Positions 1 to 9,900 of a stretch of 42,372 bases of DNA are shown in pieces. The stretch lies in NCBI GenBank assembly GCA_012270125.1, contig JAAXIY010000027.1:1704-44075 (forward strand), given 5' to 3'. The notes under the pieces are model-generated. The model was not told where the DNA came from and made no database searches. It saw nothing but the letters and a program-made list of their open reading frames with translations. Position 1 is the stretch's first letter. Each line of letters opens with the position of its first letter. The DNA comes from Paracoccaceae bacterium. Its GTDB lineage: Bacteria; Pseudomonadota; Alphaproteobacteria; Rhodobacterales; Rhodobacteraceae. A program made the translations under genes and the position numbers.

Positions 1-545
1 GATAAAACCATGCTGACACTTATAAAGGCCACAATTAAGCCTGAAAATGTGACAAAAAAAGCCTTAAATAAATTTTCAAGCTTGAGGGCAACATCAATAA
101 AAGAAATAAAAATCCAAATATAAATGAAAAACACACCTAGCTGAAATAAAGCAGCCAATTGAATTGAGAGTAAAGCAACCAGAGTAGCGATGACCTGAAA
201 GCCAACTTGCACCGCCTGCCCCCAAGCTAATAAAACTAAAATGCCGTCTAGATCATCATAGCCGCCAAGAATTTTTCCGAAAAATCCTATAACAAAAGCA
301 GACCATAAAGTTCCTAAGATCATGACACTAGCCAGCATTAAGGGGTGGTGCATAAGCAAGGGAAGAACAATGGAGTTTTCTGATGAACTTAAATCCAAGA
401 AAAATAGAATGACCGTAATGCAAACAGTAAAAACTATACTCAGAATTGATGTCTGACGTGATACTCCAATATCAATTATTTTCTGAGCCGCATCTCTAGG
501 AGAAGTAATTGTTTCCATAAAGAGGGATTTAAATGTGAAACTCAT
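1..545 (-). CDS. YIP1-family integral membrane protein (second copy, C-terminus outside window)
   Basis: Reading the minus strand from the ATG at 545-543 gives an open frame to the window edge, about 181 residues, with its C-terminal end missing. The protein is very hydrophobic, with roughly five membrane segments, and carries the motif GGYDDLDGILVLLAWGQAV, which resembles YIP1-domain proteins of Rhodobacterales. Its ATG overlaps the TGA of the preceding membrane gene (ATGA, 4 nt), so it is probably translated by coupling and belongs to the suf transcript. YIP1 proteins in eukaryotes act in vesicle trafficking; the bacterial role is unknown. Family call moderately sure, function unknown. Confidence 0.7.
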   Translation of the reverse strand, partial: MSFTFKSLFMETITSPRDAAQKIIDIGVSRQTSILSIVFTVCITVILFFLDLSSSENSIVLPLLMHHPLMLASVMILGTLWSAFVIGFFGKILGGYDDLDGILVLLAWGQAVQVGFQVIATLVALLSIQLAALFQLGVFFIYIWIFISFIDVALKLENLFKAFFVTFSGLIVAFISVSMVL

Positions 546-1018
546 CTCGAGCGCCCCTTAAATCCAGAATAAACAAAAGTCAGAAAAATAAGAAGCCAGA
601 AACCCGCTACTATAAAATATTGAAAATTTTTTCCAAAAAACCCTTCTACTATTCCAACAAGTAATAAAATTGGTGTTGCAGCTAAATATGCCCAGAAAAT
701 AATCATTCGTAGCTCTACCCCGAGGATATTACTCCCTAAACCTTTGGCAAAGATATACATAACCATTGAAATAAAATAGAAAATCAAGGGAAGAAGAAAA
801 AGATTTGATAATAAAATGGCTCCCATTAATTCATCAATAGACTGTTGATTTGCAAATGCATGTCGTGCCTGAACAGGCCATTGAGATACAAAGCTAATGA
901 CACAACCACCGATTAGGAATGCCAAATTCTGCTTTTCAGAAGCACCTAACTCAAATAATCTGGAATAGGTTTGAATGGGCTTTCTATAAGTCTTAGAAAT
1001 ATTGATTACTACTGACAT
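542..1018 (-). CDS. YIP1-family integral membrane protein (first copy)
   Basis: The protein has 158 residues from the chosen ATG at 1018. There are four predicted membrane segments at about residues 31-48, 67-90, 104-125 and 130-152, with a short basic C-terminus ending FKGRSR. It resembles YIP1-domain proteins and is probably a diverged paralogue of its downstream neighbour. The start was chosen because the sufD stop and this ATG share one base (TAATG), the junction type seen elsewhere in this operon; an in-frame ATG at 1042 inside sufD would add eight residues. Co-transcription with suf suggests a link between Fe-S assembly and the membrane, but no function can be read from the sequence. 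Confidence 0.75.
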   Translation of the reverse strand: MSVVINISKTYRKPIQTYSRLFELGASEKQNLAFLIGGCVISFVSQWPVQARHAFANQQSIDELMGAILLSNLFLLPLIFYFISMVMYIFAKGLGSNILGVELRMIIFWAYLAATPILLLVGIVEGFFGKNFQYFIVAGFWLLIFLTFVYSGFKGRSR

Positions 1019-2295
1019 TAATTTCTGCGCCGTGATAACCAAGCACTTATTTTTTCTACGATAATGTCTGCTATTTTATCATTTTCAATTTCCTCAACGG
1101 CCTCAGCCAAAAACGCCAAAGTAAGCATATCGGCAGCGTCATTCTTGGAAATTCCGCGGCTGCAAAGATAAAATAATGCCTCTTCATCAATAGCCCCTGA
1201 AGTTGACCCATGCGAACAAGCCACATCATCCGCATAGATTTCCAGTTCAGGCTTTGCTAAAAATTGACTGTCCTCATCAAGTAAAAGAGATTGACTAATT
1301 TGATAGCCGTCTGTCTTTTGCGCTCCTTCTTTTACTAAAATCTTACCTTGAAAAACACCTGTAGCACCATTTCGCAAAACTTTTTTAAAAACCTGTCTAC
1401 TTTCACAGGCAACAGCATCATGAGTTATAAAAACAGTATCGTCATGATGAAAACTTTTTCCATCACCAACGGAAGCTCCCGCCACATGGGCAGCACATTC
1501 GTCACCAGATAGCGTTAAAACGCACTCATTTCTCGTTAACATTCCATTTGCCGAAAGAGTGAAAGACTTAAATTTTGCATTTTCTTTAATATCAGCAAAG
1601 ACATGAGTTACAGCTAACCTATCATGATCCCTGCCTTGGGCTCTAATGTGCTCAAGACTAGCTCCCTCATCAAGAAACACCTCCATAACACTATTAAGCC
1701 TTTTAGCGAAAGGACCACTTTCCAAAAGTGTAATTGAACAATCCTTCTCAACCTTGATTACATGATGAAGAATGGCTTCAGCCGTATTATTTCGGATGCC
1801 TAAAATTTGGATTGGCTTTTCTACTTTACCTTTTACATGAATGAGAGCACCATCAGAAGCGATAGCAGTATTTAATGCCGCCAGAGAACGACTTACTGGT
1901 CTTTGAGCTTTCTCCTCAAGCAGCCCATAGTAGTTTTTTGCCCAATGTAAGTCACCATTCTCTTCAAGCCTGCTAATAATAATGTTTTCTGCAGCTAAAT
2001 CATCAGACAGATCTGGATTAAAAACACCGTCACAGAAAACAATTTTAAGCGCATCTAATTCTGAAAATATATTCGCGTCTTCAAGACCGACAACAGGCGA
2101 CACGGATAATTTTTCTGTCAATAATTCTGTCGGGTTAGTGTACTTCCAATATTCATCTCTACGGCTTGGCATACCCATAGTCGAAAGCCGCTTCAGAGCG
2201 CCTTCTCTCGCTTTCTGGCTCCATCCTCTATTTTTATTTGCCACTTGAAACGTTGCATCTTCAATAGGATCAAACTTTTGCTGCTTAATCGCCAT
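1018..2295 (-). CDS. sufD: SufD, Fe-S cluster scaffold subunit
   Basis: A 425-residue SufB/SufD-family protein. SufD pairs with SufB on a SufC dimer to form the SufBC2D scaffold that builds Fe-S clusters in the cytosol. The C-terminal core is well conserved: the segment CSHGSTSGAIDEEALFYL starts at C360, and H362 lies where the functional SufD histidine of E. coli is found. The N-terminal half is diverged, as is usual for SufD. The ATG overlaps the sufC stop by one base (TAATG), and its own stop overlaps the next membrane gene in the same way, so coupled translation is likely. Confidence 0.95.
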   Translation of the reverse strand: MAIKQQKFDPIEDATFQVANKNRGWSQKAREGALKRLSTMGMPSRRDEYWKYTNPTELLTEKLSVSPVVGLEDANIFSELDALKIVFCDGVFNPDLSDDLAAENIIISRLEENGDLHWAKNYYGLLEEKAQRPVSRSLAALNTAIASDGALIHVKGKVEKPIQILGIRNNTAEAILHHVIKVEKDCSITLLESGPFAKRLNSVMEVFLDEGASLEHIRAQGRDHDRLAVTHVFADIKENAKFKSFTLSANGMLTRNECVLTLSGDECAAHVAGASVGDGKSFHHDDTVFITHDAVACESRQVFKKVLRNGATGVFQGKILVKEGAQKTDGYQISQSLLLDEDSQFLAKPELEIYADDVACSHGSTSGAIDEEALFYLCSRGISKNDAADMLTLAFLAEAVEEIENDKIADIIVEKISAWLSRRRN

Positions 2296-3050
2296 TAAGC
2301 GACCTCCGAGAGGATTTCACTATAGCCATTGTTTTCAACCTCAAGTGCTAACTCAGGTCCACCAGTCTTCACAATTTTTCCATTCGCCATAATATGCACC
2401 ACGTCTGGCTTTATATGGTCCAATAATCTTTGATAGTGCGTTATTACTAAAAATCCCCGACCGGCATCACGCAAAGCATTAACGCCTTCTGCAACTAACT
2501 TCATTGCGTCTACATCAAGACCGGAGTCAGTTTCGTCTAAGATACACATTCTTGGCTCCAACATAGCCATTTGCAGTATCTCATTACGCTTTTTCTCACC
2601 GCCTGAGAAACCGACATTGACAGGTCGCTTAAGCATTTCAGCGTCTATTTGCAAAGATTTCGCGCGTTCCCTGACCTGTTTTAGAAAGTCTGTTGCGCTA
2701 ATTTCGTCTTCACCTCTTGCTTTTCGTTGGGAGTTAACAGCTGTCCTCAGAAAGGTCATGTTTCCCACACCAGGAATTTCGACGGGATATTGAAACGCTA
2801 AAAACAAGCCTGCCGCAGCTCTTTCTTCTGGCTCCATTTCCAATATATCCAAACCATCAAGTTTAACGGAACCACCAACTACTTCATAACCATCTTTACC
2901 AGACAAAACATAAGATAGGGTCGATTTCCCCGATCCGTTTGGTCCCATGATAGCATGAACCTTACCGGCCTCGACTGAAAGATCTACACCCTTTAAAATT
3001 TCTTTGTTTTCATCCTCGAGATTTACTCGTAAATCTTTAATCTCTAGCAT
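2295..3050 (-). CDS. sufC: SufC, ABC-type ATPase of the SUF machinery
   Basis: A 251-residue ATPase that drives conformational change of the SufB-SufD scaffold. Visible motifs are Walker A GPNGSGKST at residues 36-44, the signature SGGEK at 149-153 (followed by KR, typical of SufC), Walker B CILDE ending at E173, and the H-loop histidine at 205 in LVITHY. It follows sufB after a 61-bp gap (3051-3111), the only real spacer inside this operon; I see no hairpin there. Its stop overlaps the sufD start by one base. Confidence 0.97.
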   Translation of the reverse strand: MLEIKDLRVNLEDENKEILKGVDLSVEAGKVHAIMGPNGSGKSTLSYVLSGKDGYEVVGGSVKLDGLDILEMEPEERAAAGLFLAFQYPVEIPGVGNMTFLRTAVNSQRKARGEDEISATDFLKQVRERAKSLQIDAEMLKRPVNVGFSGGEKKRNEILQMAMLEPRMCILDETDSGLDVDAMKLVAEGVNALRDAGRGFLVITHYQRLLDHIKPDVVHIMANGKIVKTGGPELALEVENNGYSEILSEVA

Positions 3051-3111
3051 ATAGCATCCTTAATTTTGCAGCTAATATTCTTTAATGACAGGTAAAAAAT
3101 ATAAAATATTT

Positions 3112-4635
3112 TTAACCAACGCTTCCTTCTAAACTAATTGCAACAAGTTGTTGAGCCTCCATGGCAAATTCCATCGGAAGAGCTTGAAGTACATCTTTAC
3201 AAAAACCATTTACAACTAAGGCAACAGCTTCTTCTTCATCCATGCCTCTTTGTCTGCAATAAAACAATTGATCGTCGTCCACTTTTGAAGTTGTCGCCTC
3301 ATGTTCCACTCGAGAGCTGTTATTTTTCACCTCTATGTAGGGCACCGTATGGGCACCACATTTGTCCCCAATTAACAAACTGTCACATTGAGTATAGTTT
3401 CTACTGTCCTTTGCTTTTGGGTGCATAGAAACTAATCCTCTATATGTGTTCTGAGCAAAACCAGCACTAATTCCTTTTGAGACAATTCGTGATTTTGTAT
3501 TTTTACCTAAATGAACCATCTTCGTCCCAGTATCAGCTTGTTGATGATTATTTGTAATGGCAATCGAATAAAATTCACCCTGACTATCATCTCCCCTCAA
3601 GATGCAAGAGGGATACTTCCAAGTAACTGCCGATCCAGTTTCTACTTGGGTCCACATCACCTTAGATCTATCGCCCCGGCAATCCGCTCTCTTGGTGACA
3701 AAGTTATAAATACCACCATTACCATCTTCATCACCAGGAAACCAATTTTGAACTGTAGAATATTTAACTTCAGCATCTTCTTCTACGACAATTTCAACCA
3801 CTGCTGCGTGAAGCTGCGCTGTATCTCTTTTGGGAGCGGTACAGCCTTCAAGGTAAGACACATAACTGCCTTTATCCGCGATTATAAGTGTCCGTTCAAA
3901 TTGTCCTGTATTCTCGGCGTTAATGCGAAAATATGTTGATAGTTCCATTGGACATCTAACTCCCGGTGGAACATAGACAAATGAACCGTCAGAAAAAACA
4001 GCAGAGTTCAATGTTGCATAATAATTATCTGTAACTGGAACAACGCTGCCCAAATACTTTTTAACTAATTCCGGGTGCTCTTTAATGGCCTCTGAAATAG
4101 AACAAAAAATGACGCCAGCACTTTTCAACTCTTTTTGAAAGGTCGTTCCAACCGAAACGCTATCGAATACGGCATCGACCGCCACTTTGCGCTCTCCCTG
4201 CTCACCGTTATCAGCAGTTTCTACACCAGCTAATAACATCTGCTCTTTTAATGGAATACCTAGCTTATCATAAGTCGCTAATAGTTTTGGATCTACTTCA
4301 TCAAGAGATTTTGGTTTTTCCGCCATAGATTTAGGTCGCGCATAGTAATATTGATCCTGAAAATCGATTTCTGGATATTGCACCATCGACCATTTAGGTT
4401 CCTTAATTTTTTCCCATCTATTAAAGGCTTTGAGACGCCACTCCGTCATCCATTCAGGTTCTTCATTTTTATCGCTAATCAGCTTAACTATATCTGTATT
4501 GAGCCCTTTTGGAGCATATTCCATCTCAATATCAGTTTCCCAGCCGTATTTATATGCCCCACCAACTTCTCGTACAGCATCTACGGTTTCCTGATCAACA
4601 CCGTCTTTTACTTCTATACTTTCAAAACTCGCCAT
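3112..4635 (-). CDS. sufB: SufB, Fe-S cluster scaffold subunit
   Basis: A 507-residue protein of the usual SufB length. SufB receives sulfur and nucleates the cluster. C417 in [18 protein letters not shown] and E446 in VEHEATTSK align with the cysteine and glutamate that E. coli SufB uses (C405, E434 by spacing). The middle has the family's beta-helix character, with a [20 protein letters not shown] stretch. The ATG shares one base with the upstream desulfurase stop (TAATG). No SufE-like gene is in the window, so the route of sulfur from the desulfurase to SufB cannot be read here. Confidence 0.97.
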   Translation of the reverse strand: MASFESIEVKDGVDQETVDAVREVGGAYKYGWETDIEMEYAPKGLNTDIVKLISDKNEEPEWMTEWRLKAFNRWEKIKEPKWSMVQYPEIDFQDQYYYARPKSMAEKPKSLDEVDPKLLATYDKLGIPLKEQMLLAGVETADNGEQGERKVAVDAVFDSVSVGTTFQKELKSAGVIFCSISEAIKEHPELVKKYLGSVVPVTDNYYATLNSAVFSDGSFVYVPPGVRCPMELSTYFRINAENTGQFERTLIIADKGSYVSYLEGCTAPKRDTAQLHAAVVEIVVEEDAEVKYSTVQNWFPGDEDGNGGIYNFVTKRADCRGDRSKVMWTQVETGSAVTWKYPSCILRGDDSQGEFYSIAITNNHQQADTGTKMVHLGKNTKSRIVSKGISAGFAQNTYRGLVSMHPKAKDSRNYTQCDSLLIGDKCGAHTVPYIEVKNNSSRVEHEATTSKVDDDQLFYCRQRGMDEEEAVALVVNGFCKDVLQALPMEFAMEAQQLVAISLEGSVG

Positions 4636-5690
4636 TAATGGCCCTCATTCTCATTTTTTCTTTTTAAGTTGTATTCGAACTTTTTAATCCAAGTATCAGC
4701 AAACCTTACAACTTCTTCCCTAGTGGTTTCCAAACCTAGTGAAACTCTAAGCGCACAAGAAGCTTGATCGTCAGGCAAACCCATAACTTTTAAAACATCG
4801 CTAGGTCTAACCTTACCACTCGAGCATGCAGACCCAGCGGAAACCGCAATTCCCTCAAGATCCATTTGCATCACTTGTGTTTCTCCTTTCCATCCAGGTG
4901 TTACCACACAAGTTGTGTTGGGCAACCGGTTAGAATCCTTTCCTATTAAAATAGGAACATCTGAAAATTCTTCAATCATATTTTCTAGAATCATTCTAAA
5001 TTCTAAAATCTTTTCCCATTCACCATTAAGCAAGTCTTTTTGGGCCGCCTCAGCAGCAGCCCCAAACCCAACGATACCTAGAATATTTTCTGTTCCAGAT
5101 CGTCGACCCATCTCTTGACCACCGCCTCTTATTTGAGCTGCTAAATCCGTGCCCCTTTTTATAATGAGAGCGCCAACGCCTTTAGGACCACCAATCTTAT
5201 GAGCAGAAATCATCGCACAAGTACAACCGTACCAATTAAAAGCTATCGGCAACTTTCCAAAAGCCTGGGTCATATCTGTCAGCCAAATACCTTCAACAGG
5301 CTCTTGAATAATGCCAGTTTCAGAATTAGCAGATTGTAACGCAGAGTGCTCTGGCTTGGTGACTTCAACCATTCCAAAATCATCAACAGAGAGACTGGGA
5401 GCACACCAACTTGTAACAGCATCATGTTCTACTTTTGAACACATTATATCTCGTCCAGACAGAGCTAACGCAGCAGACTCTGTTGCCCCAGATGTAAATA
5501 TGATATCTGCCCCGACTGCTCCAATGGCTTCCGCGATTTTAATCCTTGCGTCTTCGATAAGTGCCTTCGCAGCACGACCTTCTAAATGAACCGACGACGG
5601 ATTGCCCACAACATCCATAGCGTCAATCATCGCCTTCTTGGCCTCGCTCCTCAAAGGAACAGTTGAGTTGTAATCTAGATAAGTCCTCAT
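4635..5690 (-). CDS. Cysteine desulfurase, IscS/NifS-like class V aminotransferase
   Basis: A 351-residue PLP enzyme that takes sulfur from cysteine for Fe-S assembly. Visible are H89 in KVEHDAV, the PLP-binding K165 in [11 protein letters not shown], the RSGTEN segment near 197-202, and the catalytic C289 in [17 protein letters not shown]. The long active-site loop and SACSSG motif mark it as group I (IscS/NifS-like) rather than SufS. In Rhodobacterales a separate SufS often lies further downstream, which would be outside this window. The start overlaps the iscR stop (ATGA). Family sure, exact gene symbol left open. Confidence 0.92.
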   Translation of the reverse strand: MRTYLDYNSTVPLRSEAKKAMIDAMDVVGNPSSVHLEGRAAKALIEDARIKIAEAIGAVGADIIFTSGATESAALALSGRDIMCSKVEHDAVTSWCAPSLSVDDFGMVEVTKPEHSALQSANSETGIIQEPVEGIWLTDMTQAFGKLPIAFNWYGCTCAMISAHKIGGPKGVGALIIKRGTDLAAQIRGGGQEMGRRSGTENILGIVGFGAAAEAAQKDLLNGEWEKILEFRMILENMIEEFSDVPILIGKDSNRLPNTTCVVTPGWKGETQVMQMDLEGIAVSAGSACSSGKVRPSDVLKVMGLPDDQASCALRVSLGLETTREEVVRFADTWIKKFEYNLKRKNENEGH

Positions 5691-6151
5691 TCAGTATCAG
5701 AGACCACAGAAAATATTGTCGGCACTGCTGGACAAGGCGCAAGATCGTTTTCAACTACATCTGATAACCTCGTTTGGTGCAAATAGACGAACACATGGGC
5801 ACTCAAACCCTCCCAAAGTCGATTTGTCATGGATTGAGCTTTTGAACCAGATAATCCACCTGAGGCTCCAGCCCCTTGGCTCATTGCATCTACGTTTTCT
5901 TCAACTGCTGTTAAAATGTCAACAACGCGAATTTGGTGAGGGGGCATAGCCAATTTATAGCCGCCGCCTGGGCCTCTTACAGAGATAACTAATTTTGATC
6001 TTCTAAGCTTAACGAACAATTGTTCTAGGTATGGCATTGATATATTTTGTCTTTTGGAAATTTCGCCTAGAGTTACCAATTTTTCTTTGGCTGAAAGCGC
6101 AATGTCAGCCATTGCAACCATTGCATATCTACCTTTTGTGCTAAGCTTCAT
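5687..6151 (-). CDS. iscR: IscR-like Rrf2 transcriptional regulator with a single cysteine
   Basis: A 154-residue Rrf2-family regulator heading the suf operon. The N-terminal winged helix begins MKLSTKGRYAMVAMADIAL and contains the wing RGPGGGYKLA. In E. coli IscR three cysteines and a histidine near residues 92-107 hold a [2Fe-2S] cluster; here that loop (about 89-110) has no cysteine, and the only cysteine is C140 in APCPAVP. From memory, the Rhodobacter sphaeroides IscR is also described as unusual in having one cysteine. Autoregulation is suggested by the palindrome that overlaps its promoter. The stop overlaps the desulfurase start. Confidence 0.92.
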   Translation of the reverse strand: MKLSTKGRYAMVAMADIALSAKEKLVTLGEISKRQNISMPYLEQLFVKLRRSKLVISVRGPGGGYKLAMPPHQIRVVDILTAVEENVDAMSQGAGASGGLSGSKAQSMTNRLWEGLSAHVFVYLHQTRLSDVVENDLAPCPAVPTIFSVVSDTE

Positions 6152-6224
6152 CTTAAACCTTTTCAGAATTTATTGACCTTTGCCGCTACACCGCTTAAGT
6201 GCATCAGAGGTTTGCTGTTGTAGT

Positions 6225-6239
6225 TTAGAACTATTCTAA
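6225..6239. promoter_or_regulatory. Palindromic operator, probable IscR (iron-responsive) box
   Basis: Perfect inverted repeat TTAGAA-CTA-TTCTAA in the divergent gap between iscR and the alpha/beta hydrolase. On the minus strand it covers the predicted iscR -10 element, the position expected for a repressor site. It agrees with my recollection of the 'iron-Rhodo-box' proposed as the IscR site in Rhodobacterales; that identity is inference. Confidence 0.6.
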
Positions 6240-6261
6240 TTTTGCTTCAAGTTTAAGTCAA
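6233..6261 (-). promoter_or_regulatory. Predicted sigma70-type promoter of iscR-suf
   Basis: On the minus strand TTGACT (6261-6256) and TAGAAT (6238-6233) are separated by exactly 17 nt, close to the sigma70 consensus. The predicted transcript would start near 6226, about 75 nt before the iscR ATG. The operator palindrome covers the -10 box. Confidence 0.6.
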
Positions 6262-6293
6262 CGCAATGACAATAAGTTTTAGGAGTTTATGAA

Positions 6294-6947
6294 ATGCCAG
6301 AGGTCATCTTTCCTGGTCCAGAAGGCCGATTAGAAGGTCGATATCATCCACAAAAAGATCGTGATGCTCCTATTGCAATCATACTTCACCCGCACCCCCA
6401 ATTTGGTGGAACTATGAATAACAAAGTAGTGTATAATTTACACTATGCCTTTTTCAATATGGGATTTACCGTTCTTAGATTTAATTTTAGGGGAGTTGGA
6501 AGATCTCAAGGAGAATATGATCAGGGGGTTGGAGAACTCTCTGATGCCGCGAGCGCTTTAGATTACTTACAGTCTATGAATAATAATTCGAAGCATTGCT
6601 GGGTTGCTGGTTTTTCTTTTGGTGCATGGATTGGAATGCAATTGCTTATGAGACGGCCAGAAATTACTGGATTTATTTCTGTTTCGCCCCCAGCAAATAT
6701 GTATGATTTTTCATTTTTAGCACCCTGCCCTTCCTCTGGGCTGATAATAAATGGAACAAACGACCGGATCGCGCCTCCCTCAGATACAGAAATATTAGTT
6801 GATAAACTTCATGAGCAAAAAGGTATAACAATTACCCATACTCAACTAGAAGGAGCTGGTCATTTTTATGAGGAACCTTTCATGGACCCCATGATAGAAA
6901 ACGTAACAGCTTATGTAAAAAGACGCCTAACTGAAAATACGCGATAA
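6294..6947 (+). CDS. Alpha/beta hydrolase, COG2945-like
   Basis: A 217-residue serine hydrolase of the alpha/beta fold without signal peptide, so cytosolic. The likely triad is S108 in AGFSFGAW (nucleophile elbow), D157 in NGTNDRIAPP and H190 in GAGHFY. The HPHPQFGGTMNNKVV and FNFRGVGRSQGEY segments are typical of this small family, whose substrates are not established. A good AGGAG site at 6281-6285 sits 8 nt before the ATG. It is divergent from iscR and shares its 142-bp upstream region. Its stop is only 2 bp from the convergent mfd stop. Confidence 0.85.
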   Translation: MPEVIFPGPEGRLEGRYHPQKDRDAPIAIILHPHPQFGGTMNNKVVYNLHYAFFNMGFTVLRFNFRGVGRSQGEYDQGVGELSDAASALDYLQSMNNNSKHCWVAGFSFGAWIGMQLLMRRPEITGFISVSPPANMYDFSFLAPCPSSGLIINGTNDRIAPPSDTEILVDKLHEQKGITITHTQLEGAGHFYEEPFMDPMIENVTAYVKRRLTENTR

Positions 6948-6949
6948 TC

Positions 6950-9900
6950 TCAATTTAAAAAATTAGATTTCTGTTTTTTTTGAATATTTTTTTCAAATGA
7001 AGCTGCAATCTCAGCTAAATCTCGTGCTATAGCAAACGCTCCTTTGAATTTATCGGAGTTTTTCTTCCAATCACGTCTTATGATGAGTTTGTTATCTTTG
7101 ATTTTTGCTGTGCCATTTTGATTTTTAATAAATTCAACCAAACCTTCAGGAGATATAAACTTATCATTATAAAACTGAACTGTAGCTCCCTTAGGCCCAC
7201 CATCGAGTTTACCGATGCCCGCTTTTTTACAAACAGATTTAATCCTTACGACTAATAGTAAGGTATTTACTTCACTGGGCAATTTACCAAACCTGTCTAT
7301 CAATTCAGCAGCAAATCCCTCAAACTCAACCTTTTTGTTTAAATTAGAGAGACGCCTGTAAAGACCCAAACGAACATCCAAATCCGAAACATAAGTTTCA
7401 GGTATTAAAACCGAAACTCCCAAATTTATTTGAGGCGACCATTGATTATCCATAGAAGTTAAAACATCAATTTGACCACCCCGGATCTTTGAAATGGTCT
7501 CCTCCAACATGGATTGATAAAGCTCGTATCCAACATCCCGAATTTGTCCAGATTGTTCTTCTCCTAATAAATTACCTGCTCCTCTAATGTCTAAGTCCTG
7601 GCTTGCCAAAGAAAAACCTGCACCCAGTGCGTCGAGTGACGCAAGTACTTTGAGCCTTTTTTCAGATGCTGTTGTGAGCTTAGTTCTCGCTTTCGTAGTC
7701 ATATAAGCATAGGCTCGAAGCTTGGATCGACCGACACGACCCCGGATTTGATATAATTGCGCCAAGCCAAACATTTCAGCACGATGTACTACTATTGTAT
7801 TGGCCGAAGGTATGTCTAAACCACTTTCCACGATTGTGGTGGCTAGTAGCACATCGAATTTGCCATCATAAAATGCATTCATTCGATTATCCAATTCCCC
7901 AGGAGGCATTTGACCATGAGCAATTACGTAAGAAACCTCTGGGACGTGCTCACGAAGGAACGTCTCGATCTCTTCAAGGTCAGCAACTCTTGGAACTACA
8001 TAAAAAGATTGACCGCCTCTAAATTTCTCGCGTAGCAAGGCTTCTCTAATCGTTACGAAATCAAACTCACTTATAAATGTTCTAATTGCCAATCTATCCA
8101 CAGGTGGTGTGGCTATAATAGATAAATCACGCACACCTGAGAGAGATAACTGTAAAGTCCTAGGTATTGGAGTTGCAGTGAGCGTTAAAACATGAATATC
8201 ACTTCTTAACTGTTTTAATCTTTCTTTGTGTTGTACACCAAAGTGTTGCTCTTCGTCGATAATTAGGAGGCCTAGATTTTTAAACTTTATATTCTTAGCA
8301 AGAAGAGCATGAGTACCAACTACAATATCAACATTACCGTTCTGTATCTCATCTCTGGTTTTATCTGCTGTCTTTTTTGAAACAAATCGAGATAACTGTC
8401 TAATCTCAATCGGCAAACCACGAAAACGATCCAGAAAACTTTGAGTATGTTGCCTTACTAAGAGAGTAGTTGGAGCAATGACAGCCACTTGAAAACCAGA
8501 AATAGAAGCTAAAAATGCCGCTCGCATTGCCACTTCTGTCTTACCGAAGCCGACATCACCACAAACGAGCCGATCCATTGGACGCTTCGATGTTAAATCA
8601 GAAACAACGTCTTCAATTGCATTCATTTGATCGTCGGTTTCCTGGTAAGGAAATTTAGCCGAAAACGCATCCCAAATACCAGGTGGAGGTTCAAATATTG
8701 GTGCCGTTCTCAGCTCCCGCTCAGCAGCAACGCGAATTAGTCTTTCCGCCATGTCTTTAATTCTTTGTTTAAGTTTGGCTTTTTTCGCCTGCCAAGCCGC
8801 ACCACCCAGCTTATCTAAAAGTCCAAATTCCTGGCCATACTTTGAAAGCAATTCAACATTTTCAACTGGAAGATAAAGTCTTGAATTTTCGGCATATTCT
8901 AAAACTAGACATTCGTGGAGAGCATCAACTGCTTTAATGACCTCCAGATTATGAAATTTCCCAATGCCATGGTCAACGTGTACAACAAGATCACCCGAGC
9001 TAAGGGATGTAGCCTCCGTTAAAAAATTTTCTGCTTTTCTGCGTTTTGATGCATGCCGAATTAAACGCTCACCCAGAACATCCTGTTCTGAAATAACCGT
9101 TAAAGTGTTGGTACTAAAGCCTTGCTCCAAGTTCCAAACAACCAAATACAATCCCTGTTTACCCATCTGACTTACATTTTGGATGAGCAAGGCACTACTT
9201 AACCCCTCATCCTCCAGCAATCCCTTTAGCCTTTCCCGAGCACCATCTGAATAACTTGCAATGACCACAGATTTATCTGCTAATTCCTGTTTAATAAAAT
9301 CTGATAGAGCACTGAAAATATTTATATTTTCTAATTTACGTTCGACAGAAAAATTTCTTCCGATACTCCCACCCGCATCTATGCTGTTTGAGCTTAGGGT
9401 TTGAGTGAATGAATTAAACTGAAGGACTTTTCTTGAACTGAAAGCGTTTTTCCAGTCGTCTTCAGGTAAATACAGTGCCTCTGGGTCTATCGGTTTGTAA
9501 ACAGAAGCTAGTCGACTTTGTTGATCTAAATTTTCTTTTCTTGACTGAAACTGGTCTGCAATGACTTCCCAACGAGCCGTAAACGATGCATCAATGTTAT
9601 CGTCCAGAGTAACAACTGCATCCGGCAAATAATCAAATAAAGTCTCTAAGTTTTCATGAAAAAACGGAAGCCAGTGTTCTATACCTTGATACTTGCTTCC
9701 TGCACTTACGGATTCATACAACGTATCATTTGAGTTTGCTGCGCCAAATTCTTTTCGGTAGTTTTGTCTAAATCTTGAAATAGAGTCTTCATCCAAAATT
9801 ACCTCCGAAACTGGTGCAAGCCGAATGTCGTTCATCTTTGAAACTGTTCTTTGAGTTGCTGGATCAAATTGTCGAATGCCGTCTATAACGTCACCAAATA

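Noticed and set aside
3085-3115. Hairpin in the sufB-sufC spacer
   Set aside because: The A/T-run looks palindromic at first, but only five outer A-T pairs match and there is no GC stem.
3511-3939. 142-codon plus-strand frame within sufB
   Set aside because: Antisense to a highly conserved coding sequence; composition is that of a frame shadow.
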